From Acorus gramineus (lineage: Eukaryota > Streptophyta > Magnoliopsida > Acorales > Acoraceae), in assembly GCA_030737835.1 (NCBI GenBank), contig CM060848.1:14325254-14389253 (forward strand): DNA of 64,000 bases, in the 5' to 3' direction. This document shows, one piece after another, positions 11,260-24,400 of this stretch. How positions within the stretch are numbered: position 1 is the first letter of the stretch; the number at the start of each line of letters is the position of its first letter. Both the position numbers and the translations under genes were made by a program. Below the pieces are notes generated by a model. The model was not told where the DNA came from. It did not search any database and was given only the letters and a program-made list of their open reading frames with translations.

Positions 11260-14238
11260 GGTCTCGTCCTCTTGGAACAAGCTAGTTCCTTTGTTCTCTG
11301 GTGCGAAAAAGGTGACTTTATAAGCTTAGGAAACTAAATGGGTTCTAAAAAGGGCACAAGCAGCAAACAACAGCAAGAAGATGGATCAACGAACTGCTAG
11401 AACAGGATGTGAGTCTATTAGATCACAAGGAGTTAGCCTCCCTTTCTGCTGAAGAGAGAGGTCAGCATGCAAAGTGTCGAGATCAATTGTCCAAGATTGT
11501 TAAGATGGAAGTAATGGAATGGAGGCAATGGTCAAGGGAGATATGGGCTTCAAGAGGGAGACAACAATACCAAGTTTTTCCACAAGGCGGTGAACCAAAG
11601 GAGGAGATTCAATAGGATCAGCAAAATCAGATTGAATGAATCTCTATTTGAGTCTTCTTCGGACATCGAAAGGTACTATTCTTGTACATTCAACAAATAG
11701 AGAGGATGGTTTCCGCAGTGGATGGATGAGGACCTTCGTAGGGTGCCTGATGTTTTGTGAGTGGACCTCGAGGCCCCCTTCTCCGAGGAGGAGATAAAGA
11801 TAGTTGTTTACGAGGCAGATCAGGATAAGGGTCCTCCATGGTGAAGGAGGATGTCTTGGAAATGTTCTAAGAATTCCATTAAGGTTTGCAAGGTTTGAGC
11901 AGCTTGTTGCCACGTTTTTTGCGCTATTTCCTAAGAAGGAAGGGGCTGTTGAGGTGGGAGATTTTCGTCACATCAGTTTGGTCAACGGGGAATATAAAAT
12001 GATTGCGAAGGTCCTTGCTAATAGATTGAAGACTGCTATAGGCTATATGGTGGAAGAGAATCAAACTGCATTCATTCCGGGCGTCTTCTTCTGGATGGTT
12101 TTATGCAGTTCAAGAATGCATCACTGCAGCCCACAAAGATAAAGAGAAAGCCGTGCTTAACAATTTCTCTAAGGCCTATGATAATATTTGGTGGGATTTC
12201 CACTTGCATCTGCTTCAGTGCCATGGATTCAAACCGAATTGATTAAGGATGGTCAGGGAGTGCATCTCCACCGCGAAGGCCTCGGTCCTTGTTAATGGCA
12301 AGCCATGTGGTTTCTTCCACCTTAGCAAAGGGATTCGTAAGGCAACCCCCTCTCTCCTCTACATTTTAGAGTTGTCACCAATGCTTTTAGTAGAATGATG
12401 AAGGTGGCAGAAGATGATGGGTGGATTGAAGGACTCAAGGTCAATAGCAGGGGGCAATCTCTTTCACATATTCAGTATGCGGACGACGCGATCATTCTTT
12501 CTCCGACAAGGGCGTCCTTCATCCGAGGTATCAAATTCAGGTGCAAATGTTTTGAACTCCTCTATGGCCTGAAGATAAATTTTCAAAATAGTGCAATGCT
12601 TGGCACTCATTTGGAGGAGGGGGAGCTCGTTGCTCTAGCTCGTATATTTGGATGCCAGACACAATCATTCCCCTGACGGTATCTCGGTCTCCCCTTGCAC
12701 CTGGGGAAATTCTGAAAATCAGAATAAATCCCCTTGATCAGTAGGTTTGAGAAAAAGTTGTTGAAGGGTTGGAAAGGAAAGAATCTTAGCTCAGGTGGAC
12801 GACTTATCCTCCTTCAAGCTGCTTTATCAAACCTGCCAATCTTCTTTCTCTCCGTTTTCAAAATTCTGGTGGGGATCCAAGAGAAGACTGATAGCATTTG
12901 AAGAAGGTTTTTCTGGTGTGGGGCAGAGATCGACCGAAAGAAGCCTGTTTTGGTGAAATGGGATCTCGTTCGCTGCAGGAAAAACAAAGGAGGTGCTGGT
13001 GTCCTTAATTTGGCTGACCACAATAAGGCTCTACTTAGCAAATGGCGATGGAGGTGGCTCACATCTCATCCCTCAGCATGGTGTCCGTTGGTGGAAGCAA
13101 TCGCCGTAGAGGGGAACTAGTTAACAGGTTTCCCATTCAGTCTCCTAGACTTTCACGTATATGGACAGATATTCTTGTACTAATAGAGCCAATTCTGGAG
13201 GCCTTTGCATGGTCGGTGGGAAATGGATAGTTGCTGCGGTTCTAGCAAGATTGCTGGCATGGTACTAGTGCATTGAAGGATCGGTATGCAAGCATCTATG
13301 ACCTATTGACAAACAAAGAGGGTCGGGTGAAGGAGTTCTGGACTCCGCATGCAGATGGGGGAGTGTGGGATCTGAGATTGATGTGTTACCTACGAGACGA
13401 GGAAGTTTTACTTCTGGTAAGCCTTCTAAGGGAACTCCAAACTATCACCCTTCAAGAGAGGACTGCTGATTTAGTAGTCTGGCATTCCAAACCCAATCAG
13501 GGAAGGGATTTTCTGTTAGGCGCTGTTATGACCAGTGGAGGGGAGAGCGACCCATTCAGCAATCAACAGGGATGAAGGCCCCACAAATCTAGAGTGCTAA
13601 AATTAAGGTGTTTTCACTAAAAGTTTTGGCATTCTGCTAAAAGTGAAGGTGTTTTCTTGGCTCATGTATCAAAATTGTCTGCTCACTAAATCATATAGAG
13701 CGAAATGGTCGAACCAAGCGGATATTTTATGTCCTATGTGTGGGGGTAGGGGGGGCGCTCAAGAAACAACTGAACATCTTTTGGTGACATGTCTTGTGGT
13801 TGCCCCAAGTGTGGAAATTGCTTCGAGAGGCTAGAGGCATAGATGCTTCCTTTATGTGGAAGGCTGAGAAGGTTTTAATGCCATGAGGAGATAGAAGCCA
13901 CAAACCTTCATCCCCGCTGTTGCATGGGCCCTCTGGGTAAACACGAACCAAGCTATTTTCCAAGGATCAAGGGTATATATCAAAAACATTTGGGAGATGG
14001 TGGTCCATTTTATCAAACCCTGGGGCAAGTCTCTCGCGGGTTACCTTTTCAAGGGAGGAATCTTAATTGAGGAGTAGTTCTAAGTGATATTTGGGGCATG
14101 CTGGTTGAGTCCTCGTCTACCGCAGCCCGGGCAGCCTTATGGCTGCTGTAATGCTCTTATGTAACTCTCTTTCCAAGCATTTGCCCTGATCAATATAATC
14201 ATGGCATATATGTCTACCATTTTCTAAAAAAAAAAAAA
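11260..14238 (+). mobile_element. L1-type LINE, longest copy (copy 3)
   Basis: This copy extends about 1.3 kb further 5' than the others. The linker before the reverse transcriptase reads near 11400-11640. The reverse-transcriptase core follows: FALFPKKEGAVEVGDFRHISLVNGEYKMIAKVLANRLK at about 11916-12030, and QYADDAIILSP (the YADD active site) at about 12472-12504. From 12587 on it matches copies 1 and 2, through zf-RVT (about 13643-13830) to the A tract at 14226-14238. No endonuclease domain is seen, so it is 5' truncated. Many stops and frame shifts make it inactive. It is probably the source block for the shorter copies. Confidence 0.9.
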
Positions 14239-15531
14239 ATCAAGAAGTACAATGATTTGTTGTCAATGACATTCCCAAGGGAGGTGCTGGGGAAGGAATT
14301 CGAAGAGATTTTTTTTTTCTAAAACTTTCACTTTGTTATGTAAGGCTATAAGCATTAAAATCAATATAAGGAGACGAACTCCATGGTCTAGTAATCTTCT
14401 CTAAAAAAAAAATTATTACACAGGGTAGCCACCGTCTTATAGAATAGCAAATTAATTTTAAAATGGAGCATTCTATAGTGCTGGGCTCCAAAATCAGAAA
14501 TTGACATTTATAGAAAGAGTATACGTCAATTGACTATATTTGTGTTTTTTTTATCAAAGAATGTACTTCCACATTTTATAGAAATTTGAAGAAACAAATT
14601 TTTCTAGTCATCCAATATCATTAGATAATGTATTTGCATAAAAAATGTGGGAGATACAATTTTTCCTAAATCTTCGTGATACTAGGCAATTGATCATCAA
14701 TAACTTTGAATTAATGGGAGTGCACAGATTGTAAAGTAAATGTAGGTATTCTTTTTATTTATTTAAACATCGAAAGGTCATAAGGAAGCATATGATTATT
14801 ACCACAGAATTTGTATGGGAGTCAATGGATGTCCTGTAGAATAATTCCATTGCACCAGGGAGGATTGTATAAAGGAGACGTTCTTGCAAAAGTGAAAATT
14901 AGAGTTAATAGACGCATCAATAACTTCGAATTAATGGGAGTGCACTGATTGTAAAGTAAATGTAGGTATTTTTTTTTTTATTTAAACATCGAAAGGTCAT
15001 AAGGAAGCATATGATTATTACCACAGAATTTGTATGAGATTCAATAGATGTCCTCTAGAATAATTCCATTGCACTTGGGAGGACCGTATAAAAGAGACGT
15101 TCCTACAAAAGTGAAAATTAGAGTTAATAGACACCCAAGAAAGTATTTTTTCCACATATCTCATGCTGACTCAAGGGCATGATCACATTCAGTCATTCTA
15201 TCTATTTTAACAACACAAAATATTTTGTAGCTCAAAGTGCAGATATAAGTATATAACATATTCAGATTTCATATTGCAGTTTGTTCTATAACACGCAATC
15301 TCCATAAATATCCAGCAGTTAATATAATCGCTGTGCCATCAAATCCAATTGCATTTCTTCAACCATTAGACATATGTAAATGTAAATCCTCATAAAACAG
15401 ATACACTGAAAATAGATGGAGTTAGGCAGAGCAAACAGATTCTGGCTACGATCACATAAAACCAGAAAGGGAGTTAGCTCATACTTCTCAAAGTAAATCT
15501 TCCCAAGACATTGACAAATTGCCAAGACAAA
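14239..15531. other. Intergenic stretch with a ~220-bp tandem duplication
   Basis: No gene recognised. After the last copy of the LINE flank, the sequence is AT-rich. A direct tandem duplication occupies about 14698-15137: CAATAACTT at 14698 and again at 14918, period 220, two units with a few percent divergence. The end next to RPT3 (about 15460-15531) resembles the 3' end of the small gene at 18949. Confidence 0.75.
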
Positions 15532-15808
15532 TTGCCATTATGACCTTCACATTTACTGTTTGATCAAACCCATCCATCTACAAAAACAACAAAAAATATT
15601 TAATTTAATCTTCCACGCAAGATCTACTCAATTCATTTTTCCATGCATGTCTAAATCATATAACAAAATCATGCAAAATCTGAAGATGCTATAAATTATC
15701 AAAGAAAAAGCACTACTTTATCTAATGCATGTTGTTGCCTCCCTGCCATGTGGATGGAGCAACAGGCTTGATATTGTAAATCATTCACTAGAATTCCAAT
15801 AGTAATCA

Positions 15809-16006
<198 letters not shown>

Positions 16007-16436
16007 TTATGAATAATCATGCAACACTTAGGACCACAAACGATGTATGACCAAATTTTATAATTTATACTATATTGAGATAAGTAACTACATGCAGATT
16101 ACAACTGACACTGTATTAGCAATGCCATGATCTTTGTTCCAAGTTATGATTAAATCATCAACAATAAGGGAAACAATTCAGTGGATGATAGCTACAAGAA
16201 AGGTCTATAGTTCATACTGTACGAAACAAAGTCATTTCACAATTTTTTCTGTGGGACCTCAAATGAAAAATGAATCTTTTACATAGGAAAAATGATGGAG
16301 CAGAGAGCTTCCAAAGTCTGTTCTACTCTTTATTCAATTTTGTGGTTGCATGAGTGCCATTTCTACCAAATAATGAATGGCATGGGTCTCAAAATGCATC
16401 AGGTAATACTAATCATCTATTTCTAAATACTAATTA

Positions 16437-16715
<279 letters not shown>

Positions 16716-16779
16716 TCAAATATGAAAGAAAACAAAAATTAACAGTATTACAATATTGGAAAAAAAAATTACAACAAAT

Positions 16780-17022
16780 GCTGTTATCAAAGAAAAAATA
16801 TTGTTAATATTTAAAAATAATGCCCAAAATTTAATGCTAATTAGATATAGACTATTCTCAAGGGAAAAAAGGTTTCATCTTATCATTAAAAAACTGTAAT
16901 GCTGTTATCATAAAAGAAATAATAATATTTAAACATAATGCCCACAATTCAATGCTAATTAGATATAGACTATTCTCTGAGAGAAAAAAGGTTCCGTCTT
17001 ATCATTAAAAAACTGTAATAAG
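16780..17022. repeat. ~121-bp tandem duplication in an RPT3 intron
   Basis: GCTGTTATCA starts at 16780 and again at 16901. Two units of about 121 bp follow each other with modest divergence, both ending in CATTAAAAAACTGTAAT. They lie in the intron between the N-terminal exon and the Walker A exon. Confidence 0.8.
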
Positions 17023-17788
17023 AACTGATTAGAAAACATATTTTGCATGTGACAAGGCTTTTAGAGATCATCAACAGGAAACACCATAAATTGATTCCAT
17101 GTTGATCAGGTCATCAATTTACTTGTAAAGGATCCTCCATTTATACTACACATATATAGATTTGAAGGTCTGTCACACTTGGTCCTTCCCATAAACCACA
17201 CCCATACCAGAATCCAGGTTATATTGGTGCCATAAACCGGCTGCAATGCAAATCGATTAAGTAATGACATGTTTTTGATACTCCGACATGACAATGGATA
17301 TTCTTCAAGGAAAAAAGGTCAATATTTGGTGATGCAACTAAAGGATTTGAATGGACGGCAACCTCAAAAAGAACTCCCATGGATCCCTCATAAATACAAT
17401 AGAAATATCTAGAAACTAACATGGTGGGATGTCATATGCAGTTATAAGTGGCCAACTTATAAGTTATAATTATGAACAAAGGATTTTAAAGGGCAATAAA
17501 AAAGGGGAACTAGATAGCTATTTACCATTTCAAAATCGATCATAACCCAATAATCAGATTGAATGGGATGTATGATTTTACAAAGATTTTTATGAGTTCA
17601 TAACAAACCAGGACCCACCCTAGACGCCACACTACTGAGCCTGAACAAAACCTCACATCCCTCAGATACATATCAACATGGAGACAGGAGAGGCAGTCTA
17701 AAAATCTTCCTTAACAACGTCTATTGATAGCAAATTTGAAAGGTAATTAAAATAAAGACACCTGACTGAAATTCAGACACACAAATTT

Positions 17789-18446
<658 letters not shown>

Positions 18447-18948
18447 TCACGAGCAGCACCGACTGGATCCGCTTCACCTCCTCCTGCGCGCGGAGGAGCT
18501 CCCTCTTGAGGTTCTTCTGCTCATCCTTCACGTACTCCTCCTGGATCTCGAGGAACTCGATCTGTCGCCGGAGGGATTTGAGGCGTCCGTACAGGTCTTC
18601 GTCCTCGCCGCCTACAACTTGAGGAGGCAATGAGGAGGAGACTTCGGCGCCGAAGTACGGCGGAGGGTATTCCGGTCTGGGCAGCTCGATCGCCGTCGCT
18701 GCCATTGTTAGGTTTAGAGAGAGAGAGAGAGAGAGACCTCAACAGGGGCTCTCTGCGTGCTTTTATAGATGGGTTTTAGGCGGTGTAATGACCGGGTTGA
18801 GGCTTTTTGTTTGGGCCTGGCTTAAATCCGGCCTACGTGATTGTTCTTTCAGCGGAAAATAAAAAATAAAGGGTAATGCATTTTGGCCCCAGTGACACCC
18901 TTTGTATTTTAAAAAGGAGTTAGTTCATAATTTTTATAGTAAATCTTC

Positions 18949-20086
18949 TTAAGATATTGACAAATTGTCAATATCAGACTTTCTGTCTGGGGTAGTTCGT
19001 GCTTCAGTCACTGCAACACTATTAGCAGAGTGCTCATGTTTCAAAAACTTCACAGCATATTTTTCAATGGGGAGCTGAGCAGTGGCATAAACCTATTGTC
19101 TGTCCTTGCATTTGACAGTATCCTGCATGAAACTACTATGACATAAAATCATATTAAATGATCATAAAATCAGTTGCACAAATAAAATCATATTAAATGA
19201 TCATCTAGTCCACCTACATTGATTAAAATAATAAAGAGATCATAAAAAAAGGGTCGTGTATTCATATAATCTACGCACTGAAAATGTTCAAAAATATTAA
19301 AATATGTATATGAGATAAGAATCCCACACCTGTGATATATCCAAATGTTTTTTGTAGAACCCCATAATCAAGCATGATGTAACTCAAGAATTATGATGTA
19401 TAACACTATACAGAATATTCAGAATTAATCAATGGTCCTACAATGATTGTTCATAAGGAATGCCCTACAGAATAACAAAGAAATTCACTTGATTCATGGA
19501 TTATGTCCCTTCTTAATAAATGAGTCACCAAATCTTTTAACATACTGACCACAGAGGACTGGCTGTTTTCAATATAACAAATCCTAGCCTGGATATCAGA
19601 AAAAAAATTTCCTTTAATGTTTTTATCAACATCTAATGAATCGAGTCCGAGGAGGTTGACTTGCCTCATGCCCTTCTCAATTTATCACAAATCAAATTGC
19701 GTCACCAGAAAAACAATCACAGGGTTTGTCTACCTCATGGAAGAGCTTTTCACAAATCTAACCTTTGTAAATGTTTTTAAATAAAAATCACAAGAACAAA
19801 TCAGTTGAAGAAATTGTACCGATTGCAGTCTTGATACATACAACCTTAAAAAATGATCTCAAGAAAAATCAGATATCAGTAACCAAAAAATCAAACCTCG
19901 AAGAGCAAGTGATTGTGTGGTGTTCCTCCTCCGGGAGGGGGTTCCGGAGACCACCCGCCGTATCTGCGAGAGAACCCTCCCCTTCTCGCTGAACTCCCTC
20001 AGCCTCCGAGCAAGGTCAGGAATTCCAATCCCTTCAATCGATGAGTTTCCGCCGCCCGAGCCCTTCGTCGCAACCATCTCCTCCAT
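18949..20086 (-). CDS. Small unrecognised gene upstream of the RPT3 copy
   Basis: I do not recognise the product. A plausible chain is: exon 1 from ATG at 20086 (MEEMVATKGSGGGNSS..., then LARRLREFSEKGRVLSQI) with a donor near 19897 or earlier; a short piece ICEKLFHE between AG and GTAGAC near 19705-19730; a middle exon from about 19668 (KGMRQVNLLGLDSLDVDK...ENSQSSVVSMLKDL) ending at a GTGACT donor; and a last exon 19092-18949 (VYATAQLPIEKYAVKFLK...DIDNLSIS, then TAA). The last two exons join in phase 0. The protein would be charged and mostly helical, roughly 160-190 residues. The exon 1 border and the tiny exon are uncertain, so a decayed gene is possible. Its stop codon lies only about 240 bp upstream of the RPT3 start, on the same strand. 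Confidence 0.5.
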
Positions 20087-21438
20087 TCCTCTCTCCAATG
20101 GTCGAGACGGGGTTTGGTTTATATTGCATAAGATATTCCAAGATATACTAGGCAAACAAATGGGTTAAAACCCATATTCCAGTCAATACCATATTATCTA
20201 GGGGTTTATTCCCGTTCCAAACAGGGGGTTTAAGGTTGTGTCATGTGTGTCATTTCAATGCAATTTAAAGCCACATAATGACCCATGAATGAAAACACTA
20301 TGCAATCTGAGTTAAACTTTTATCCCGTGTGGCGTATGACATTGGGTTATTCGCTCCTGATAGCTATACTAGGATAGATAACAATTCAGACTGAATAAAC
20401 AATTTTTTGTTTGGTTACATTTTCTGTTATTCTCATTGGAAAACGTAAAAATGATTTTTTTGTTGTTTGGTTCATTTTGAATAAAGTAATGATAAATGGC
20501 TGATAAGGGATGAATAAGAGTTTATGACTTTTTAAATGACAACTATACCCCTGAGAATAGTGTGAGAAATGTATGATTGATTTGATAGATGTGACAGTTT
20601 TTGAAATCTGTGTGAGACTGTTAGGTGAGATAAATTTTTTAAAATGACAGAGAATGATATTTTTATCCATTGGCATAGATAAGGTGTGATAAACAATTAT
20701 AACATTTCCTTAGAATAGCTATCAGACCTTATCCTAGCTTATTCAGACATAACTATCAAGGTTTATTATGTCAAAACAAACAACTTTTTTTTACTATTCT
20801 CCTATATTTTTTCTTATTCTGAGCTTATTTCTCACACCATACGGGAGGGTTAATTAACCAATGAAAAATATTTTATGAATATTCTATTTGACTAAAATCA
20901 TTTGTAAATGATGATCTTATCCCTCTGAATGGATAATAAAATCCTATCCAAAATCGTCCTTTATGAAAGATTTTTCACATTTTTTAGAGTCTGACAAAAT
21001 TAACCAAACAAAATATTTATAGAATATTCCTCATTTGTCTTTAGAAATTTCACTCTAAAAGTTATTTAGATTTATAGAAATATTTTTAGAGATTATATAG
21101 ACTTTGTATGCACAGCAATCTAAATGCAATAGTTGTCAATGGCTGCTAACAAAGCTCACCTCATATCATAGCACTTTTTTTTTTTGTTCGGACAATGAGA
21201 ATTCAAACTACAGGAGATTTTACAGATCAAAGATGCCATCATTGCTCCACTTTTTATTCGTTTTTGCAACAATGTCTCAGAAACGCATGGAAGACTTCAT
21301 TCTTTCATGCCCTCTTGTCTCACTTCGATGGTAAGCACCTACGAATAATCCCCTCATATACATCTCCATTGCGCAACAGTGATTTCAGCCTTGTTATTGC
21401 CTTCAGAAGCCTATAACCTTCAACCACACTTATTCCAT
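20087..21438. other. Intergenic stretch with inverted-repeat element remnants
   Basis: No gene seen. About 20352-20760 looks like a small non-autonomous DNA element: the left side has CTGATAGCTAT and the right side, read on the other strand, has CTTGATAGTTATG, with several 'TTGTTTGGTT' words inside. About 20860-21080 resembles one half of the inverted-repeat family seen whole at 61359-61865 (AAATGATGATCTTATCCC..., then GACAAAATTAACCAAAC). Confidence 0.4.
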
Positions 21439-24400
21439 TCAATCTTCGAATCGCAACCGCCTTCTCAACCTAGTCCAAAACCCCACTTTTTCCGCCACCA
21501 GTTCAACCACAGGCTCTCTAAAGTTGGCCTTCTCACTTAATTCTTTAAAAGAGTCAACAAGATTCTGAAGTCTCGCAGCAAATTCAATCAAAAGCGAGGC
21601 ATACGTCGCCAATGATAATGCCCTCGCGCTCTCATATGTATTTGATTCTTCTACACCAGGCACCCCATCACCTTGGAATGAATTCCTCTGCGAGGGCCAT
21701 GACATCTGCTTTTCCAATATCATCTCTGGAGAACCAACCGTCGCTGAATTGAAAGAATTGATTCCCGCATTGGAGTTTCGATTGTACCAGTTCCATGGGA
21801 TCTGGACTGAATTGAGATCAAGCACTGTTTCACTGAGAGATTTGGCTTCAAGGTGTTTATTTTGCCCTTCCACCACATGAAGACCATCTAAGGTTTCTCC
21901 AATGTTTTCAGGCCGTTTCACACCCACCCAGCTCTCTGAGTTCACCAAAAGATATGATCGTTGGTCAATCATCATCTGAAGCTGTTCGGCAGCCTCATGC
22001 ACCTCCAATAGAATGTCATCGGGGTCCAGTTTTGTCATCGTCTTCACTCTGTTTCCAAGCTCCCGCAACACTTTTGCCCCTTCTGTGCCAATCCTCTGAA
22101 GCTGCCTACCGAAGACTTGCCTCAAATCTTGTGGAGCCTACAAGAACACACGAAGCATCAATAAATTTGCAATTAGGTTCGGCACCTTCTGTTACTTAAT
22201 GTTGGTGCAATGAAATTGGTCACACACTACTAAAAAAGAACAAGATGATCAATACAAGAAGTAGAGTGAGAGAAATGTTAAAATAACACATTATTCTGAG
22301 CGAGAAGTGGCAAGGAAAAAGTATATTCAGCTTCTTAACGATATTTTATTTGTACAATGAATATCTCACTAACACAAATAATTACATCATCAAAGAGAAC
22401 ACAACACAGTTAACTTACCATTGCCTCACCACTTTTAAAAGCAAAAACAATAAATCACCCTTTCACGAGAATTTAGTGCCCCTCCCAATTGATGATCTTC
22501 ATATAACAAACATCTCAACTAGAGAAAACATATATTGATTGAGAAATAGAACAAGTGGACCATTCTATTCTTTCTCAAAATAAATCTAAAACAAACAAAA
22601 AAAATGCTTATTTGAAACAAAAATATTTGAACAGCTTTTTATTCATATATAATAAATACAAATTTGGTTCACTGTTCGATGTATAGATAAAAAAAAAGTT
22701 GGAACCCTCAGTCACTTCTTTGGGCTAACATCAAAATGTCTCCACAAGCATTCCTCAAGTATCATACATCTCTCATTCCCCCATCCAGCTATACTTCTTT
22801 CACAAAATATCCTCACACTATTCTCGAAGATCACCACAACCAGTGATCACCCTTGTCCTAGATCTCTCATTCCCAACTGACTGTACTTCTTAATATCCAC
22901 CCATCTAAAGTATGCTTCCCAAATCTTTCTTAAAAATATTTTGCTCTGTCTAATATTCTTACTGTTATTTTTGTTGTATTCTTATTATTATTGTTATTCT
23001 TACTATTATTCTAGGTGTCACTGTAATTCTTTCTATTATTCTTACTCTAACTATTATTTTTACGGTTATTCTTATTCTGTTCACACAAATAGCCGATGAA
23101 ACAGAAAGCTGGAGGGCCAGTCCAGCTCCATGGGCCTAACTAGATAATAATGGATTGCAAATAATGTAATCCAAAATATTCAGAACCATTAACTTCTTGA
23201 GTTCTTGGTCATTTATAATCACAATGTTTTGGTGTAAAAAATTCGACAAAGTACTATGATAATTAAGAGGCACAAGTACCTGTATCTCAGAGAGTACGCA
23301 CCCATGCAATGCCATGACTGTGAAGGCACAGTGTCTCAATGCACCACTGACTTTGACATAGTTCTTCCATGGGTATTTGAAATTCTTATAGGGGCCATGC
23401 GGTGGCTCCCATATAGCAAATCCAAGCTGTCCAGAAACAATGATCCCCAAAATCCATATTATTTTGATTTCATAGCAAAAATAACATCCATGACTACATG
23501 ATTTCAGCAAACAAGACATGTACCAGAGTCTCCTCCTGGCTAGTGGCTTCGACAGCTGTTCTGTACCCGCTGTACATAGGGTCCTCCAAAGCCTGGTAGG
23601 TAAGAATTTTGGAGGGGATCCTGTCATACGCTACACATTGTAGGTAGCCAGTAACACAGCCTGCAAAGTCCAACCGGAAATAAGTCAACAAGATGCATTC
23701 AAACATTAGATCTTTCTAAGACTATAATGGATGCCACATGAAAATTATGGTCTGTTTTCCTAATAAAATTTGCATTTTGGTCAATAAATACTCTTGGTGA
23801 CGCCAGTTTATTCATCAAACTATGATTATAAAGTATGGCCTTTAATAATGACACTAAAGAAAGTCATATGAGAACAATGTCAGACCTTCCAAGGAGTTGG
23901 CTACACTGGCAAAATTTTTTGCAACAAGATTGTGAAGATCTTCTCCTGCCCAGATCGGATAGATGCAGATATTCACAACCAGGCCAACACCCGCACCAAG
24001 GGCGATGAGCAAGAATCGTGTCACAGCCGTTTCAATAAATTCTCTGGTACGGTACCCAGACACCATTATGAAGCAATATGTGAGCAAGAACACCCTGAAA
24101 CCATACTCATAGGGCTTCATAGTCGGATAGAGCTTTATAAAAGTTGCCAAGAAACCTAAAATACACAATAAAGAAAGGATTTCTTTTAATAAAAACACAA
24201 AAATACATTTTGAACATTTTTTTTATAAATATCCTGTGTGAGTGAATAAAGTCTGTCATCAGATAATCACGTCCTTTTCAGCTAATAGACAAGGTATCAT
24301 GTCCAGTAACAGACTCACATCAATGCATGCAATTGTTAAAAAAATTTGAGAGGAAGTGATTCCAGACCGGAATTTCAAAAACAAATATTCAAAAAATGCA

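Noticed and set aside
23136-23627. 163-residue minus-strand frame as a separate gene
   Set aside because: It runs through an intron of ALMT; the true coding parts are the two exons 23660-23524 and 23426-23280.
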